From positions 1 through 28,410 of IMG/VR virus record IMGVR_UViG_3300006028_000029: a stretch of 28,410 nucleotides of DNA. The stretch is one strand, 5' to 3'. Below the pieces are notes generated by a model that worked only from the letters and a program-made list of their open reading frames with translations, was not told the origin of the DNA and ran no database searches. How positions within the stretch are numbered: the first letter of the stretch is position 1; every line of letters starts with the position of its first letter. Shown here piece after piece: positions 6,384-13,654 of the stretch. The stretch comes from a virus. The translations under genes were made by a program, and so were the position numbers.

Positions 6384-8438
6384 ATGGCCGGCTTCATCCG
6401 TCGATTCCCGAACTTCCCCCCGACGGACGTCCTCCAGGCGATCGAGGGCATCAACATCATCGATCTGCCCCCACCTGGTTCCCCTCAGGGCGTCAGCGAA
6501 AACGTGATCGGTCTCGTCGGCGAGTTCGCCGACATGACCTACGCCACCGCAGTCGACGCGAGCGGCAACATCACGACCGACGTTCAGCCAGTCGAGATCT
6601 TCGGCGGGCAGGACCTGGTGAACAAGCTCGGCGGCTTCGACTTCTCCCTCGGTGCCTTCGGCACCGGCTGTGGCAACGGGATGGTCGAGCTGCGGAACAA
6701 GTCGTTCGGCCGCCTCGTGGTCGCCCCCGTGAACCTGGCCTCGTCGGCCGGGATTCGGATGTGGCGCCAGCTGCCAACGAACAAGAGCGCGACCGACCCG
6801 ACCCCTGTGGTCCCGGTGTCGGCCGCATCGGTGCCGGCAGGCTACCTGCTGAAGGACTCGGCGCAGGTCCTCGAGCACCTCAAGGTCGCGAGCGCGGTCA
6901 TGTTCTCGGCCCACGTCGCGTACCTCACGGGCGTCGACGGCGCAGTGACCAACGCGGCTGCGGCAGCCACGACCACGTTCACCTCGGCCGGCGGAGGCTT
7001 CACGACCGTCGCTCGCCCCGACGGCAAGGTCGGCGTCAAGGTCGGTGACATCCTCGTCACCGGCGTTGTCGGCCTCGCCGGCGCACAGGGCGATGACGCG
7101 GGTACGTTCCGCGTCGTGTCCATCACCAGCGACACGGTGGTCGTCGTTCAAGCGCTCAACGGCGCGAACTTCGACTTCGCGACCACGAGCGTCGTGCTCG
7201 CGTGGCGCCTCCACCCGGCCACCGACGCTGACAGCTACGGCGAGAGCGTCCTGGCGAACCAGGCTGCCTTCACCGTACGCGCGCGTCCGATCACGAACGA
7301 CGCCGGCACGGGCGCGAGCGGCACGGACGGTTCGTGGGCCACGGGGACGTTGCTGTCTCCGGTGACTGCACCGGCCGCGCTGACTGCGACCACCGCCGAC
7401 CCGTTGTCTGGTCTCGCTGGGGCTGTCGGACCGACCACCGCGGTCGCGTACACCGCAGCCATCCAGAAGTCGAACGCGGTCAATGCGGCCGGGATCGACG
7501 CGCTCTACCTGAGCGCCATCGCAGCGTTCCTCCATGACGACGTTCCGGAGACGGAGGTCGCTCACCTGTGGGCGGCTCGCAAGAGCAACACGATCCGCAA
7601 CGCGTTGTCGACGCATGCCATCTTGGCGAGCGCCCAGGGTGTCGGTCGGACCGTGTCGATCTCGCCAGAGCTCAATCAGACGCTGTCGACGGTCATCGCG
7701 ACCGTCACAGGCAACGCCGCGCCGGGCGTCGGTGCGAACCGCGACGAGTCGACGTTCTACGACTGGCCGCCCGTGCTGACGTTCGTTCCCGAGGCCGTCG
7801 GTACGATCGTGACGTGTGCTGATGGCAGCACGACGTCGGACGGCATGCTCGACACGACCAGCGATGGCTGGCTCGCGTCGGTGCTCGGCAACCTCGCCCC
7901 GGAGCGCAACCCGGGCGAGGCGACCGCGACCACGAAGGCCGCGCTCGGGCCGATCCTCGGCTACGCGCGTGGTGTCCCCAAGATGGACATCAACGTGTGG
8001 GAGCTCCTCCGCCTGCGAGGCATCTGCGGCGTCCGCATGGACAAGACCGTGGGTCCCGTGTTCCAGAGCGGCGTGACGACCTCGCTGAGCGCGGGGCGCA
8101 AGAACATTGCTCGCCGGAAGATGGCGAACTACATCGAGGACTCGCTGGCGAACGCGCTCAAGCCGTTCTGCAAGCTGCCGCTCGCCAACCAGATGAAGGA
8201 CGGCGCGCTCGGTCAGTGCGTCGACTTCCTCGAGATCCTGCTCTCCCCCGACAACGCGGCGGCGCAGCGGATCCACGGCTACCTCGTCGATGACAAGAGC
8301 GGCAACACGCCGCAGACCGAAGAGGCAGGCATCTTCGTGATCATCGTCAAGGTGCGCACGCTCGCCTCGGCTGACTTCATCGTCATCCAGGCTGAGATCG
8401 GCGAAGGCGTTGTGACGACCTCCGAGGTCCCGCAGTGA
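6384..8438 (+). CDS. Contractile tail sheath protein
   Basis: 684 aa, starting at ATG 6384 with AGGAGG (6373-6378). The N-terminal region has the sheath-like pattern ENVIGLVGEF...VEIFGGQDLVNKLGGFD (about residues 33-90). A variable, Thr/Ala-rich domain occupies the middle, probably the surface-exposed insertion (about 190-360). The C-terminal part (about 510-684) contains the helical DINVWELLRLRGICGVRMDK and ANYIEDSLANALKPFCKLPL segments. It ends in strands such as GIFVIIVKVRTLASADFIVI, as expected for the conserved sheath core that contacts the tube. This gene marks the phage as a myovirus. It overlaps the next gene by four bases. Confidence 0.85.
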   Translation: MAGFIRRFPNFPPTDVLQAIEGINIIDLPPPGSPQGVSENVIGLVGEFADMTYATAVDASGNITTDVQPVEIFGGQDLVNKLGGFDFSLGAFGTGCGNGMVELRNKSFGRLVVAPVNLASSAGIRMWRQLPTNKSATDPTPVVPVSAASVPAGYLLKDSAQVLEHLKVASAVMFSAHVAYLTGVDGAVTNAAAAATTTFTSAGGGFTTVARPDGKVGVKVGDILVTGVVGLAGAQGDDAGTFRVVSITSDTVVVVQALNGANFDFATTSVVLAWRLHPATDADSYGESVLANQAAFTVRARPITNDAGTGASGTDGSWATGTLLSPVTAPAALTATTADPLSGLAGAVGPTTAVAYTAAIQKSNAVNAAGIDALYLSAIAAFLHDDVPETEVAHLWAARKSNTIRNALSTHAILASAQGVGRTVSISPELNQTLSTVIATVTGNAAPGVGANRDESTFYDWPPVLTFVPEAVGTIVTCADGSTTSDGMLDTTSDGWLASVLGNLAPERNPGEATATTKAALGPILGYARGVPKMDINVWELLRLRGICGVRMDKTVGPVFQSGVTTSLSAGRKNIARRKMANYIEDSLANALKPFCKLPLANQMKDGALGQCVDFLEILLSPDNAAAQRIHGYLVDDKSGNTPQTEEAGIFVIIVKVRTLASADFIVIQAEIGEGVVTTSEVPQ

Positions 8439-8725
8439 CCGTCCAGTCGCTTGGGGCTGGCCAGGGCGTCGCCTATGACGCCTCGGCCGAGATCACCTTC
8501 GACATGCAACCGGGGGTGCAGTACCGAGTGATGTGCTCGACGGTGTGCTGGCTCCAGATCGCCAAGACCGGGACCGCAGCCGTCAAGCAGGCGGCCGGCA
8601 CGCACTTCATCCCGGCGAATACGCCGGTGCTCGTTGGCTGCCTCGGCGCAGCCAACAGATGCTCGTTCATCAAAGACACCACCGCGGGCTGGGCTCACCT
8701 GTCCGAAGTCGCTCACCAGACCTGA
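8435..8725 (+). CDS. Small beta-rich virion protein, 96 aa, unknown
   Basis: GTG 8435 overlaps the sheath stop (GTGA), so translation is probably coupled to sheath. The protein is compact and strand-prone (YDASAEITFDMQPGVQYRVM), with four cysteines (MCSTVCW, VGC, NRC) and Trp residues. It has no signal peptide or membrane segment. Size and composition suggest a small jelly-roll or decoration-type domain. A role as a sheath-associated or minor tail protein is inferred only from its place. Confidence 0.65.
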   Translation: MTVQSLGAGQGVAYDASAEITFDMQPGVQYRVMCSTVCWLQIAKTGTAAVKQAAGTHFIPANTPVLVGCLGAANRCSFIKDTTAGWAHLSEVAHQT

Positions 8726-8736
8726 GGAGGTCCGTC

Positions 8737-9525
8737 ATGTCGTCCGTGTTCAAGGCAACGCTTCACGTCACCGACCTTGTGGTCGCGGTTCCGGTGACCA
8801 TGTTCCACGGGCTGCACGACAACTTCATCGGGCCCGTCGTGCCAGATGAAGTTGTGCTCGCCAACGCGGCCGGCTACACGATCGCAGCCGATGACAAGAC
8901 CGTGACCATCACGCGTGGATCTGGCCCGGCCGATGTCGACGTCGTGGTCGAGAGCTGGTCGCGCGCGAAGTCCAAGGACCATCCGACGCTGCCTGCGATC
9001 ATGGAGAGCGGGTCGGCGGCCCTCATCACCGCGCTCCAGGTCAAGTCGAAGTACCAGCTCGCGCTGATCGACAAGGTCCACATGCTCGCGGACCTTGACG
9101 ACATCAACGCGCTGATCGCGCTGCCTGTGCTCGTGGTCGGTGTCGCGAACCAGGCAGCGGCCAACGCGCGAGCGAACGCGCTCCAGGCTTCGTTCGTCGG
9201 CCACCTCAGCAGTGATCCGGGGACCGCATTCGTTGACAACGAGCACCAGACGACCGACGCGACCAACCGCGACACGTTGGCCGCGATCCCCATCGCCTCG
9301 AGCTCGCCGACCTGCATCACGCTCATCAACGGGCTGGCCGCGGCCATCATCTCTCACGGCGATGAGACCGTGGCGACCAAGGTGCACTTCCACGACGACA
9401 CGACCGCCTCGGGGACCGGGTTCACGATGACGACCGACCCGCCGGTGACCCTGGCCAATCAGGTCAATGACCTGAACGACATCCGACAGGCGCTGCTCAA
9501 CCACTACAGCCTCGGCAGCTTCTAG
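8737..9525 (+). CDS. Unknown tail-region protein, 262 aa
   Basis: I chose ATG 8737 because GAGGAGG (8724-8730) lies six bases upstream; the frame is also open further upstream, over the preceding gene. The N-terminal ~95 residues are strand-rich. A helical, hydrophobic segment follows at about residues 100-155 (DDINALIALPVLVVGVANQ). The C-terminal part has KVHFHDDTTASGTGF with clustered His/Asp, then a helix (NDLNDIRQALLNHYSLGSF). It sits between sheath and tube genes, an uncommon insertion point. I do not recognise the family. A terminator-containing gap follows. Confidence 0.7.
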   Translation: MSSVFKATLHVTDLVVAVPVTMFHGLHDNFIGPVVPDEVVLANAAGYTIAADDKTVTITRGSGPADVDVVVESWSRAKSKDHPTLPAIMESGSAALITALQVKSKYQLALIDKVHMLADLDDINALIALPVLVVGVANQAAANARANALQASFVGHLSSDPGTAFVDNEHQTTDATNRDTLAAIPIASSSPTCITLINGLAAAIISHGDETVATKVHFHDDTTASGTGFTMTTDPPVTLANQVNDLNDIRQALLNHYSLGSF

Positions 9526-9528
9526 GCC

Positions 9529-9556
9529 TTGACGGCCGCCGCGGCTCTGATACCGT
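9529..9556 (+). promoter_or_regulatory. Candidate sigma70-like promoter in the gap after the 262-aa gene
   Basis: TTGACG (9529-9534) and TACCGT (9551-9556) are separated by 16 bases, and TG at 9548-9549 makes the -10 look extended. The -10 matches the relaxed TAnnnT pattern. The segment also contains TCTGATAC (9546-9553), the third copy of the recurring gap motif. Transcription would start near 9563, just before a run of hairpins and a terminator. This is a motif reading only. Confidence 0.35.
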
Positions 9557-9562
9557 AGCTTC

Positions 9563-9651
9563 ATCCCCGCCTTGACGAGGGCGGTCGCGCGCACCAGGTC
9601 ATGCCTGGGATAGGGCGAGTGGATCCCAAACGGGGTCCCCTCGCCTTTTCT
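9563..9651 (+). ncRNA. Candidate small structured RNA or structured 3' UTR
   Basis: Three hairpins follow each other with little unpaired sequence: CCGCC/GGCGG (9567-9571 with 9580-9584), CCAGG/CCTGG (9594-9598 with 9604-9608), and the terminator stem (9614-9645). A candidate promoter ends at 9556. This arrangement would make an RNA of about 90 nt. It could equally be only the structured 3' end of the upstream mRNA. No known RNA family is recognised. Confidence 0.3.
9614..9651 (+). terminator. Strong intrinsic terminator before the tail tube gene
   Basis: GGCGAG (9614-9619) pairs with CTCGCC (9640-9645). The inner part GGATCCC pairs with GGGGTCC with one G-U, after a single mismatch, around the loop AAAC. 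TTTTCT follows at once. The stem is long and GC-rich with a T-tract, a clear rho-independent terminator. It separates the sheath unit from the tube/chaperone/tape-measure unit. Confidence 0.88.
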
Positions 9652-9701
9652 CGTTCGACCGTCAGATCGATCAGCAGATGGATAGAAAGAGTCGGTAGCA
9701 G

Positions 9702-10133
9702 ATGAGCAATCCAAGAATCAAAGGCCAAGAAGTAGAGTTGATCTTCGTCGAGGACAACAGCCCGCTGCCGACGATGGTCGACGTGCGGTCGTTCGAGATG
9801 GCCGCCCAGCTCGACATCCTCAAGGAAGGCTACCTCGGCGAGACGACCGATCGCCGAGACTCCGTCTACCGCGGCTACCGCGGGCGGATGGAGATCCACA
9901 TGGAGAACCGGCAGGTGCTCGACTTCACCCGCCGGCTGGTCGACAAGGCTCGGCGACGCACGCCGGGCACGCGCGTGAACTGCAAGGCCACGCTGAACTA
10001 CCCAGGAGGTGACCGTGTTCGGATCATCCTCAAGGACCTCTCCTTCGGAGAGGTGCCGCTGGCGTTCGGCTCGCGGACCGACTACGGCACCATCTCCCTC
10101 GATTTCGAGGGAGAGGACTACCAACTGATCTGA
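9702..10133 (+). CDS. Tail tube protein (candidate)
   Basis: 143 aa, starting at ATG 9702; only a weak Shine-Dalgarno (AGAAAGAG, 9684-9691) is seen. The protein is beta-rich: VELIFVEDNSPLPTMVDVRS, then an EGYLGETTDRRDSVYRGYRG segment, a helix (VLDFTRRLVDKARRR), and strands ending in GTISLDFEGEDYQLI. This resembles the small tube proteins of contractile tails, where the LGET-type turn and the C-terminal acidic strand are common. Its place directly before the tail assembly chaperone and tape measure genes supports tube identity strongly. Confidence 0.75.
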   Translation: MSNPRIKGQEVELIFVEDNSPLPTMVDVRSFEMAAQLDILKEGYLGETTDRRDSVYRGYRGRMEIHMENRQVLDFTRRLVDKARRRTPGTRVNCKATLNYPGGDRVRIILKDLSFGEVPLAFGSRTDYGTISLDFEGEDYQLI

Positions 10134-10152
10134 ACCAACGTAGGAGAGCTCG

Positions 10153-10533
10153 ATGAACGCGCTAGTGACAGGACAGCAGACCGACAGCCGCCCCGTGTTT
10201 GAGTACGACCTTCCAGCCGAGATGGTCGCGCTGAACGACCCACACGTGAAGAAGTCGGTCGGGATGGTCAAGCTGACCATGCAGGAGGAGCTGGCCTGCA
10301 TCGAGCGCGCCGAGCAGAACCCAGCCAAGCTCGGCTACTACTTCGCCCAGCGCTCGCTGGTCGAGGTCGATGGCCGCCGGTTGGACAAGAGCGAGGCCGA
10401 GGACGAGAAGGTCTTGAACCAGACCGACCCCATCATCAGGTCGCTGATCCTCGACGGCTACCTCGACGTCTCGACCTCGAGCAAGGCGGTGACCAAGAGT
10501 TTTTTGGGAAGTCGCAAGATCAAAGCTGGCTAG
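10153..10533 (+). CDS. Tail assembly chaperone, short (G-like) form
   Basis: 126 aa, starting at ATG 10153 with AGGAGAG (10142-10148). The mainly helical product includes LTMQEELACIERAEQNPAKL. It lies between tail tube and tape measure genes, the standard place of the G-type chaperone. Near its end the frame crosses T TTT TTG (10500-10506), a classic -1 slippery heptamer in the correct phase, and stops nine codons later. Most ribosomes should make this short form. It would bind the tape measure protein and help recruit tube subunits. Confidence 0.85.
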   Translation: MNALVTGQQTDSRPVFEYDLPAEMVALNDPHVKKSVGMVKLTMQEELACIERAEQNPAKLGYYFAQRSLVEVDGRRLDKSEAEDEKVLNQTDPIIRSLILDGYLDVSTSSKAVTKSFLGSRKIKAG

Positions 10534-10775
10534 ACAAGCGCACCCAGGAGCAACCAGCGATCATCAGCTTCATCACTGTCATCAAGGACGGTGGTGGGGC
10601 GGAAGGATACGAAAGACAGTTCTGGCAGATGATCGCGTTTGCGGCTCGATACGGTAGGCAGCCAGTGCTCGCACTGATCGGTGACTTGACCATGACTCGA
10701 CTGATCTCGTTCAGCGAGGCTTTGAACGAACTGCTCGAAGCGGAGAACAAGCGGCGCACTTCCAGGGAGGACTAG
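10153..10775 (+). CDS. Tail assembly chaperone, frameshifted (GT-like) fusion
   Basis: A -1 slip at 10500-10506 joins the first 118 codons to a reading frame that stays open for 89 more codons, from GGG 10506 to the TAG at 10773-10775, giving a protein of about 207 aa. The extension has no strong start of its own. It reads GKSQDQSWLDKRTQEQPAII at first, then includes FWQMIAFAARYGRQPVLALI, and ends LTMTRLISFSEALNELLEAE followed by a charged tail. A short helical T domain of this kind, ending three bases before the tape measure start, matches the G/GT arrangement of long-tailed phages. Coordinates span both frames. Confidence 0.82.
10500..10506 (+). promoter_or_regulatory. Programmed -1 ribosomal frameshift site, T TTT TTG
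   Basis: The heptamer is in the X XXY YYZ phase relative to the chaperone frame (Ser, then TTT, TTG). It stands between the two overlapping reading frames. Downstream, GCTGG (10525-10529) can pair with CCAGC (10554-10558), a possible but weak stimulatory structure. Slippage here is required to read the 89-codon T frame. Confidence 0.82.
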
Positions 10776-10778
10776 CTC

Positions 10779-12539
10779 GTGTCTGAAGAGGACGAAGTAG
10801 AGATCCCACTCACCGTAAAGGACCACGCGTCGAAGGTCCTGGAGAAGATCGCCCACGCGGGCGAGAAGATGAGCCATACGATGGACCATGCCGCGGCCAA
10901 GATGGCCGAGCTCGGCATGGCCGTAGCTGGCCTCGCTGGTGGGATCGGCCTCGAGCGGATGGTCGAGACAGGCAAGGAGTACCTCGAGCAGATCTCTCGC
11001 ATGTCGAAGCTGACTGGCCAGTCGGCGAACAGCATCGCGGGCATGCGGCACGCCTTCGAGCTCTCTGGCTTGTCGGGCGAGCAGCTGGCCGCGACGATGT
11101 CCGCGATCAGCAAGAAGTCGGCGATGATGCAGGAGGGCGGCGGCAAGCTGCTCAAGCAGGCCAAGCAGTGGGGCGTCGATCTCGAGCACGGTCCTCAGAA
11201 GACGATGACCTCGATGGCCAAGCTGGTCGAGAAGCACAAGATCGGCGCCGGCCAGGTATCGCAGCTCCTCCGCGTCAGCGGTGACTCCCTCGGCGGGATG
11301 ATGGACCTGCTGAAGAAGGGCCCCGAAGAAGTCGGCAAGATGATCGACGACGGGCGGGCGAAGAACAAGTTCGTCAACGAGGAGACCATGGGCGCGTTCG
11401 AGCGCTACCAGGAAGCCTCGCGCCAGATCCATCAGGCATGGACTCGTCTGTCGGCCAAGGTCGTCACGTCGCTCGCACCCGTCCTCGAGAAGCTGTCCGA
11501 CAAGCTCTCAGCGTGGATGGACAAGATGGGCGACGGCGCTGGTCACTTCACCGACATCCTCGTCAAGGGGATGGAGAAGGGGATCGAGCACGCGCGAACG
11601 ATCGGCAAGCTCATGGCTGCCAACATGCTGCTGGAGAAATTCCACGGGCATGGGCTGTCGGGGACGCTGCTCCAAGTCGGCGAGAAGGGTGGCAAGATGG
11701 GCGAGCATCTTGGCGAGCACCTCTTGAAGGGCGCAGGCAAGTTCTCCAAGTACGTGAGCACCGCCAAGAGCCTCGGGACTTCAGGCAGTGGGGCGATGCG
11801 TAACGTGGGGACCTTCCTCGGCCCGATCGCGCGCATCCTCGGTCCGCTCGCGGGGGCGTTCTCGAAGCTCGGCCCAATCGTCACGGGGTTCATGGGGCTA
11901 GCAGGCAAGGCGTCCATCATCGGCCTTGCTGTGTTCGCGATCGGCGCTGTGATGTCGAACCTCAACGAGATCGGCAGCAGGTTGAAGCCCATCATCGACA
12001 TCATCTGGCAGAACCTCTCGCTCATCGGCAAGCTGTTCTCCGACATCTTCAAGAGCTCGGCCGCCCAGAGCGTTGCGGCACTCCTCGGCCAAGCGGTCGT
12101 GATCCTGACTGAGATCGTCGGCGGCGTCGCAGTGCTCGTGAACAAGTTGCTTGGCGGGCCGAGCGATCCTGGCCGAGCCAACGCGGCCAACATCAACGCT
12201 AACGAGCGCTGGCGAACGAGCCTCGCTGACTTCGCGTACAACGCTGCTGGTGGCGGCGCGAAGGGTCGAGCAGCTGCCAAGAACATTTGGTACAAGCCCC
12301 TCAAGGACGAGCACGACGAGGCCATGCGGAAGAAGGCCGAGCTCGCCAAGCGCAGCGAGGACAACGGCGCGCAGACGGGGCTCTACCAGGACTTCCGCGG
12401 CTCGCGGTTCGAGATCACCCAGGCCTTCTCTGAGGGCTTTGACCCCGACCGCGTGGCTTCGGCGTTCGCCAACGACTTGGGCTCGCTCGGTGAGCGCAAG
12501 CTACAGAGCGGCTTCTCGCCGCTCTTTGGGATCAGGTAG
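10779..12539 (+). CDS. Tape measure protein
   Basis: 586 aa from GTG 10779, three bases after the T-frame stop. The long helical N-terminal half has a repeated heptad-like character (EKIAHAGEKMSHTMDHAAAK) and Gln/Ser-rich helices with SKLTGQSANSIAGMRHAFEL, typical of tape measure proteins. Hydrophobic, Gly-rich segments at about residues 343-395 and 430-460 could insert into the host membrane during DNA ejection. Position after the frameshifted chaperone pair fixes the role. At about 1.5 angstrom per residue the tail would be near 85-90 nm, fairly short for a myovirus. No lytic enzyme domain is visible. Confidence 0.85.
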   Translation: MSEEDEVEIPLTVKDHASKVLEKIAHAGEKMSHTMDHAAAKMAELGMAVAGLAGGIGLERMVETGKEYLEQISRMSKLTGQSANSIAGMRHAFELSGLSGEQLAATMSAISKKSAMMQEGGGKLLKQAKQWGVDLEHGPQKTMTSMAKLVEKHKIGAGQVSQLLRVSGDSLGGMMDLLKKGPEEVGKMIDDGRAKNKFVNEETMGAFERYQEASRQIHQAWTRLSAKVVTSLAPVLEKLSDKLSAWMDKMGDGAGHFTDILVKGMEKGIEHARTIGKLMAANMLLEKFHGHGLSGTLLQVGEKGGKMGEHLGEHLLKGAGKFSKYVSTAKSLGTSGSGAMRNVGTFLGPIARILGPLAGAFSKLGPIVTGFMGLAGKASIIGLAVFAIGAVMSNLNEIGSRLKPIIDIIWQNLSLIGKLFSDIFKSSAAQSVAALLGQAVVILTEIVGGVAVLVNKLLGGPSDPGRANAANINANERWRTSLADFAYNAAGGGAKGRAAAKNIWYKPLKDEHDEAMRKKAELAKRSEDNGAQTGLYQDFRGSRFEITQAFSEGFDPDRVASAFANDLGSLGERKLQSGFSPLFGIR

Positions 12540-12541
12540 CC

Positions 12542-13654
12542 ATGACGCTCGTCGTAGACGGCGCGTCCACGTTCCGAGTCGAGGAGCTGACCGGAGACCA
12601 GCGCGACATCCGCTTGACCGGGCGCGCGCTGCCGTACCGCGGGCTCGAGCTCGCTGGGACGCAGCGGAACAGCATCGAGTGGTACAACGGCAACCCGATC
12701 GGCGTGCTCCAGGTCTTCGGCTCGAAGGAGGAGCCGACCGTCGTCAACGGGATGTGGAAGGACCGCTTCCTCGGCGACGGTGGCGGGCCAGCGCGCGGCG
12801 CGTGGGCGACGGTCGATGGCCTTGGCGTGCTCACGGCTCGCGAGCTCTGTGACGTCTTCAACGACGTGCGACGTAAGGGCCAGGAGATCGAGTTCACGTG
12901 GCTGGACCGAGTGCGCCGTGGGATCATCGAGAAGTTCTCGGAGAAGTGGGATAACGGCCACGACGTCACGTTCGAGATCGGCTTCGCGTGGACCTCGCAA
13001 GGCGAGAGCCTTCAGGACATCACGCTGGCGAGCGACTTCAACTCGGACCTCGCAGACGTCCCGAGTCAGATGCACTCGATCACGGATAACATCCAAGCTG
13101 GCGCAGCGATGTTCGCGAATGGCTTCAACGAAGCCTACTCGAGCACGGTTGGCCAGATCGACCTCGCCGGCGCAGCCATCATGGCTACGGTTGACGAGCT
13201 CGATGCGGCCGCGGTTGGGCTTGCCCAGTTCGAGTCGATCCCAGACTCGGCGATGCGCCGGGTCGGAGGCATCTTAGACGGTCTCAAGCTCGAGGCTGTC
13301 GACCTCGGTGAGGCTCTCCAAGGCAACGCCGATGGCGCCCGCTTGAACATCGGTGGGCCATTCGGGAAGGTGCTCGCCGACCGCGCGACCATCCGCAGCC
13401 AGTCAGACATCGCGAACCAGACGAGCGCACTCGCAGCTGCTCAGCAGCAGAAGCTCCTGCTCGGTGCCAAGTCGAACGTGATCGCGATCTACCAGGCGCG
13501 CGAAGGCGACGACCTGCGCCGCGTGTCGACGATCTATTACAAGACTCCCGACGAGTGGCGTGGGCTGATGGTCTACAACCACCTGACCTCCGACAAGCTC
13601 TCGGCAGGGCAGATGGTCATCGTGCCGACGACGGTGCCGAGGTTCAGTCCGTGA
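12542..13654 (+). CDS. Tail/baseplate connector protein with C-terminal LysM-like domain
   Basis: 370 aa, starting at ATG 12542 two bases after the tape measure stop. The N-terminal ~160 residues resemble the tail protein that sits on the hub, with RALPYRGLELAGTQRNSIEW, a VLQVFGSKEEPTVVNGMWKD block and TARELCDVFNDVRRKGQ. A helical middle region (about 160-300) follows. The C-terminus (about 313-365) is LysM-like: EGDDLRRVSTIYYKTPDEWR, then LSAGQMVIVPT. Such proteins join tube, tape measure and hub in contractile tails; the LysM-like part is structural there rather than proof of lytic activity. Overlaps the next gene by GTGA. Confidence 0.78.
   Translation: MTLVVDGASTFRVEELTGDQRDIRLTGRALPYRGLELAGTQRNSIEWYNGNPIGVLQVFGSKEEPTVVNGMWKDRFLGDGGGPARGAWATVDGLGVLTARELCDVFNDVRRKGQEIEFTWLDRVRRGIIEKFSEKWDNGHDVTFEIGFAWTSQGESLQDITLASDFNSDLADVPSQMHSITDNIQAGAAMFANGFNEAYSSTVGQIDLAGAAIMATVDELDAAAVGLAQFESIPDSAMRRVGGILDGLKLEAVDLGEALQGNADGARLNIGGPFGKVLADRATIRSQSDIANQTSALAAAQQQKLLLGAKSNVIAIYQAREGDDLRRVSTIYYKTPDEWRGLMVYNHLTSDKLSAGQMVIVPTTVPRFSP

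Noticed and set aside
6306-8276. 656-aa open frame on the minus strand across the sheath gene
   Set aside because: Shadow of the sheath codons: Arg/His/Val-rich composition without domain features; all neighbours are on the + strand.
10525-10558. Strong pseudoknot stimulating the frameshift
   Set aside because: Only a five-pair stem with a long loop is visible; it may help but is not convincing enough to annotate separately.
12542-13654. LysM-like domain as evidence for a cell-wall hydrolase
   Set aside because: No catalytic domain is present, and such domains are a usual structural part of tail/hub connector proteins at this position.
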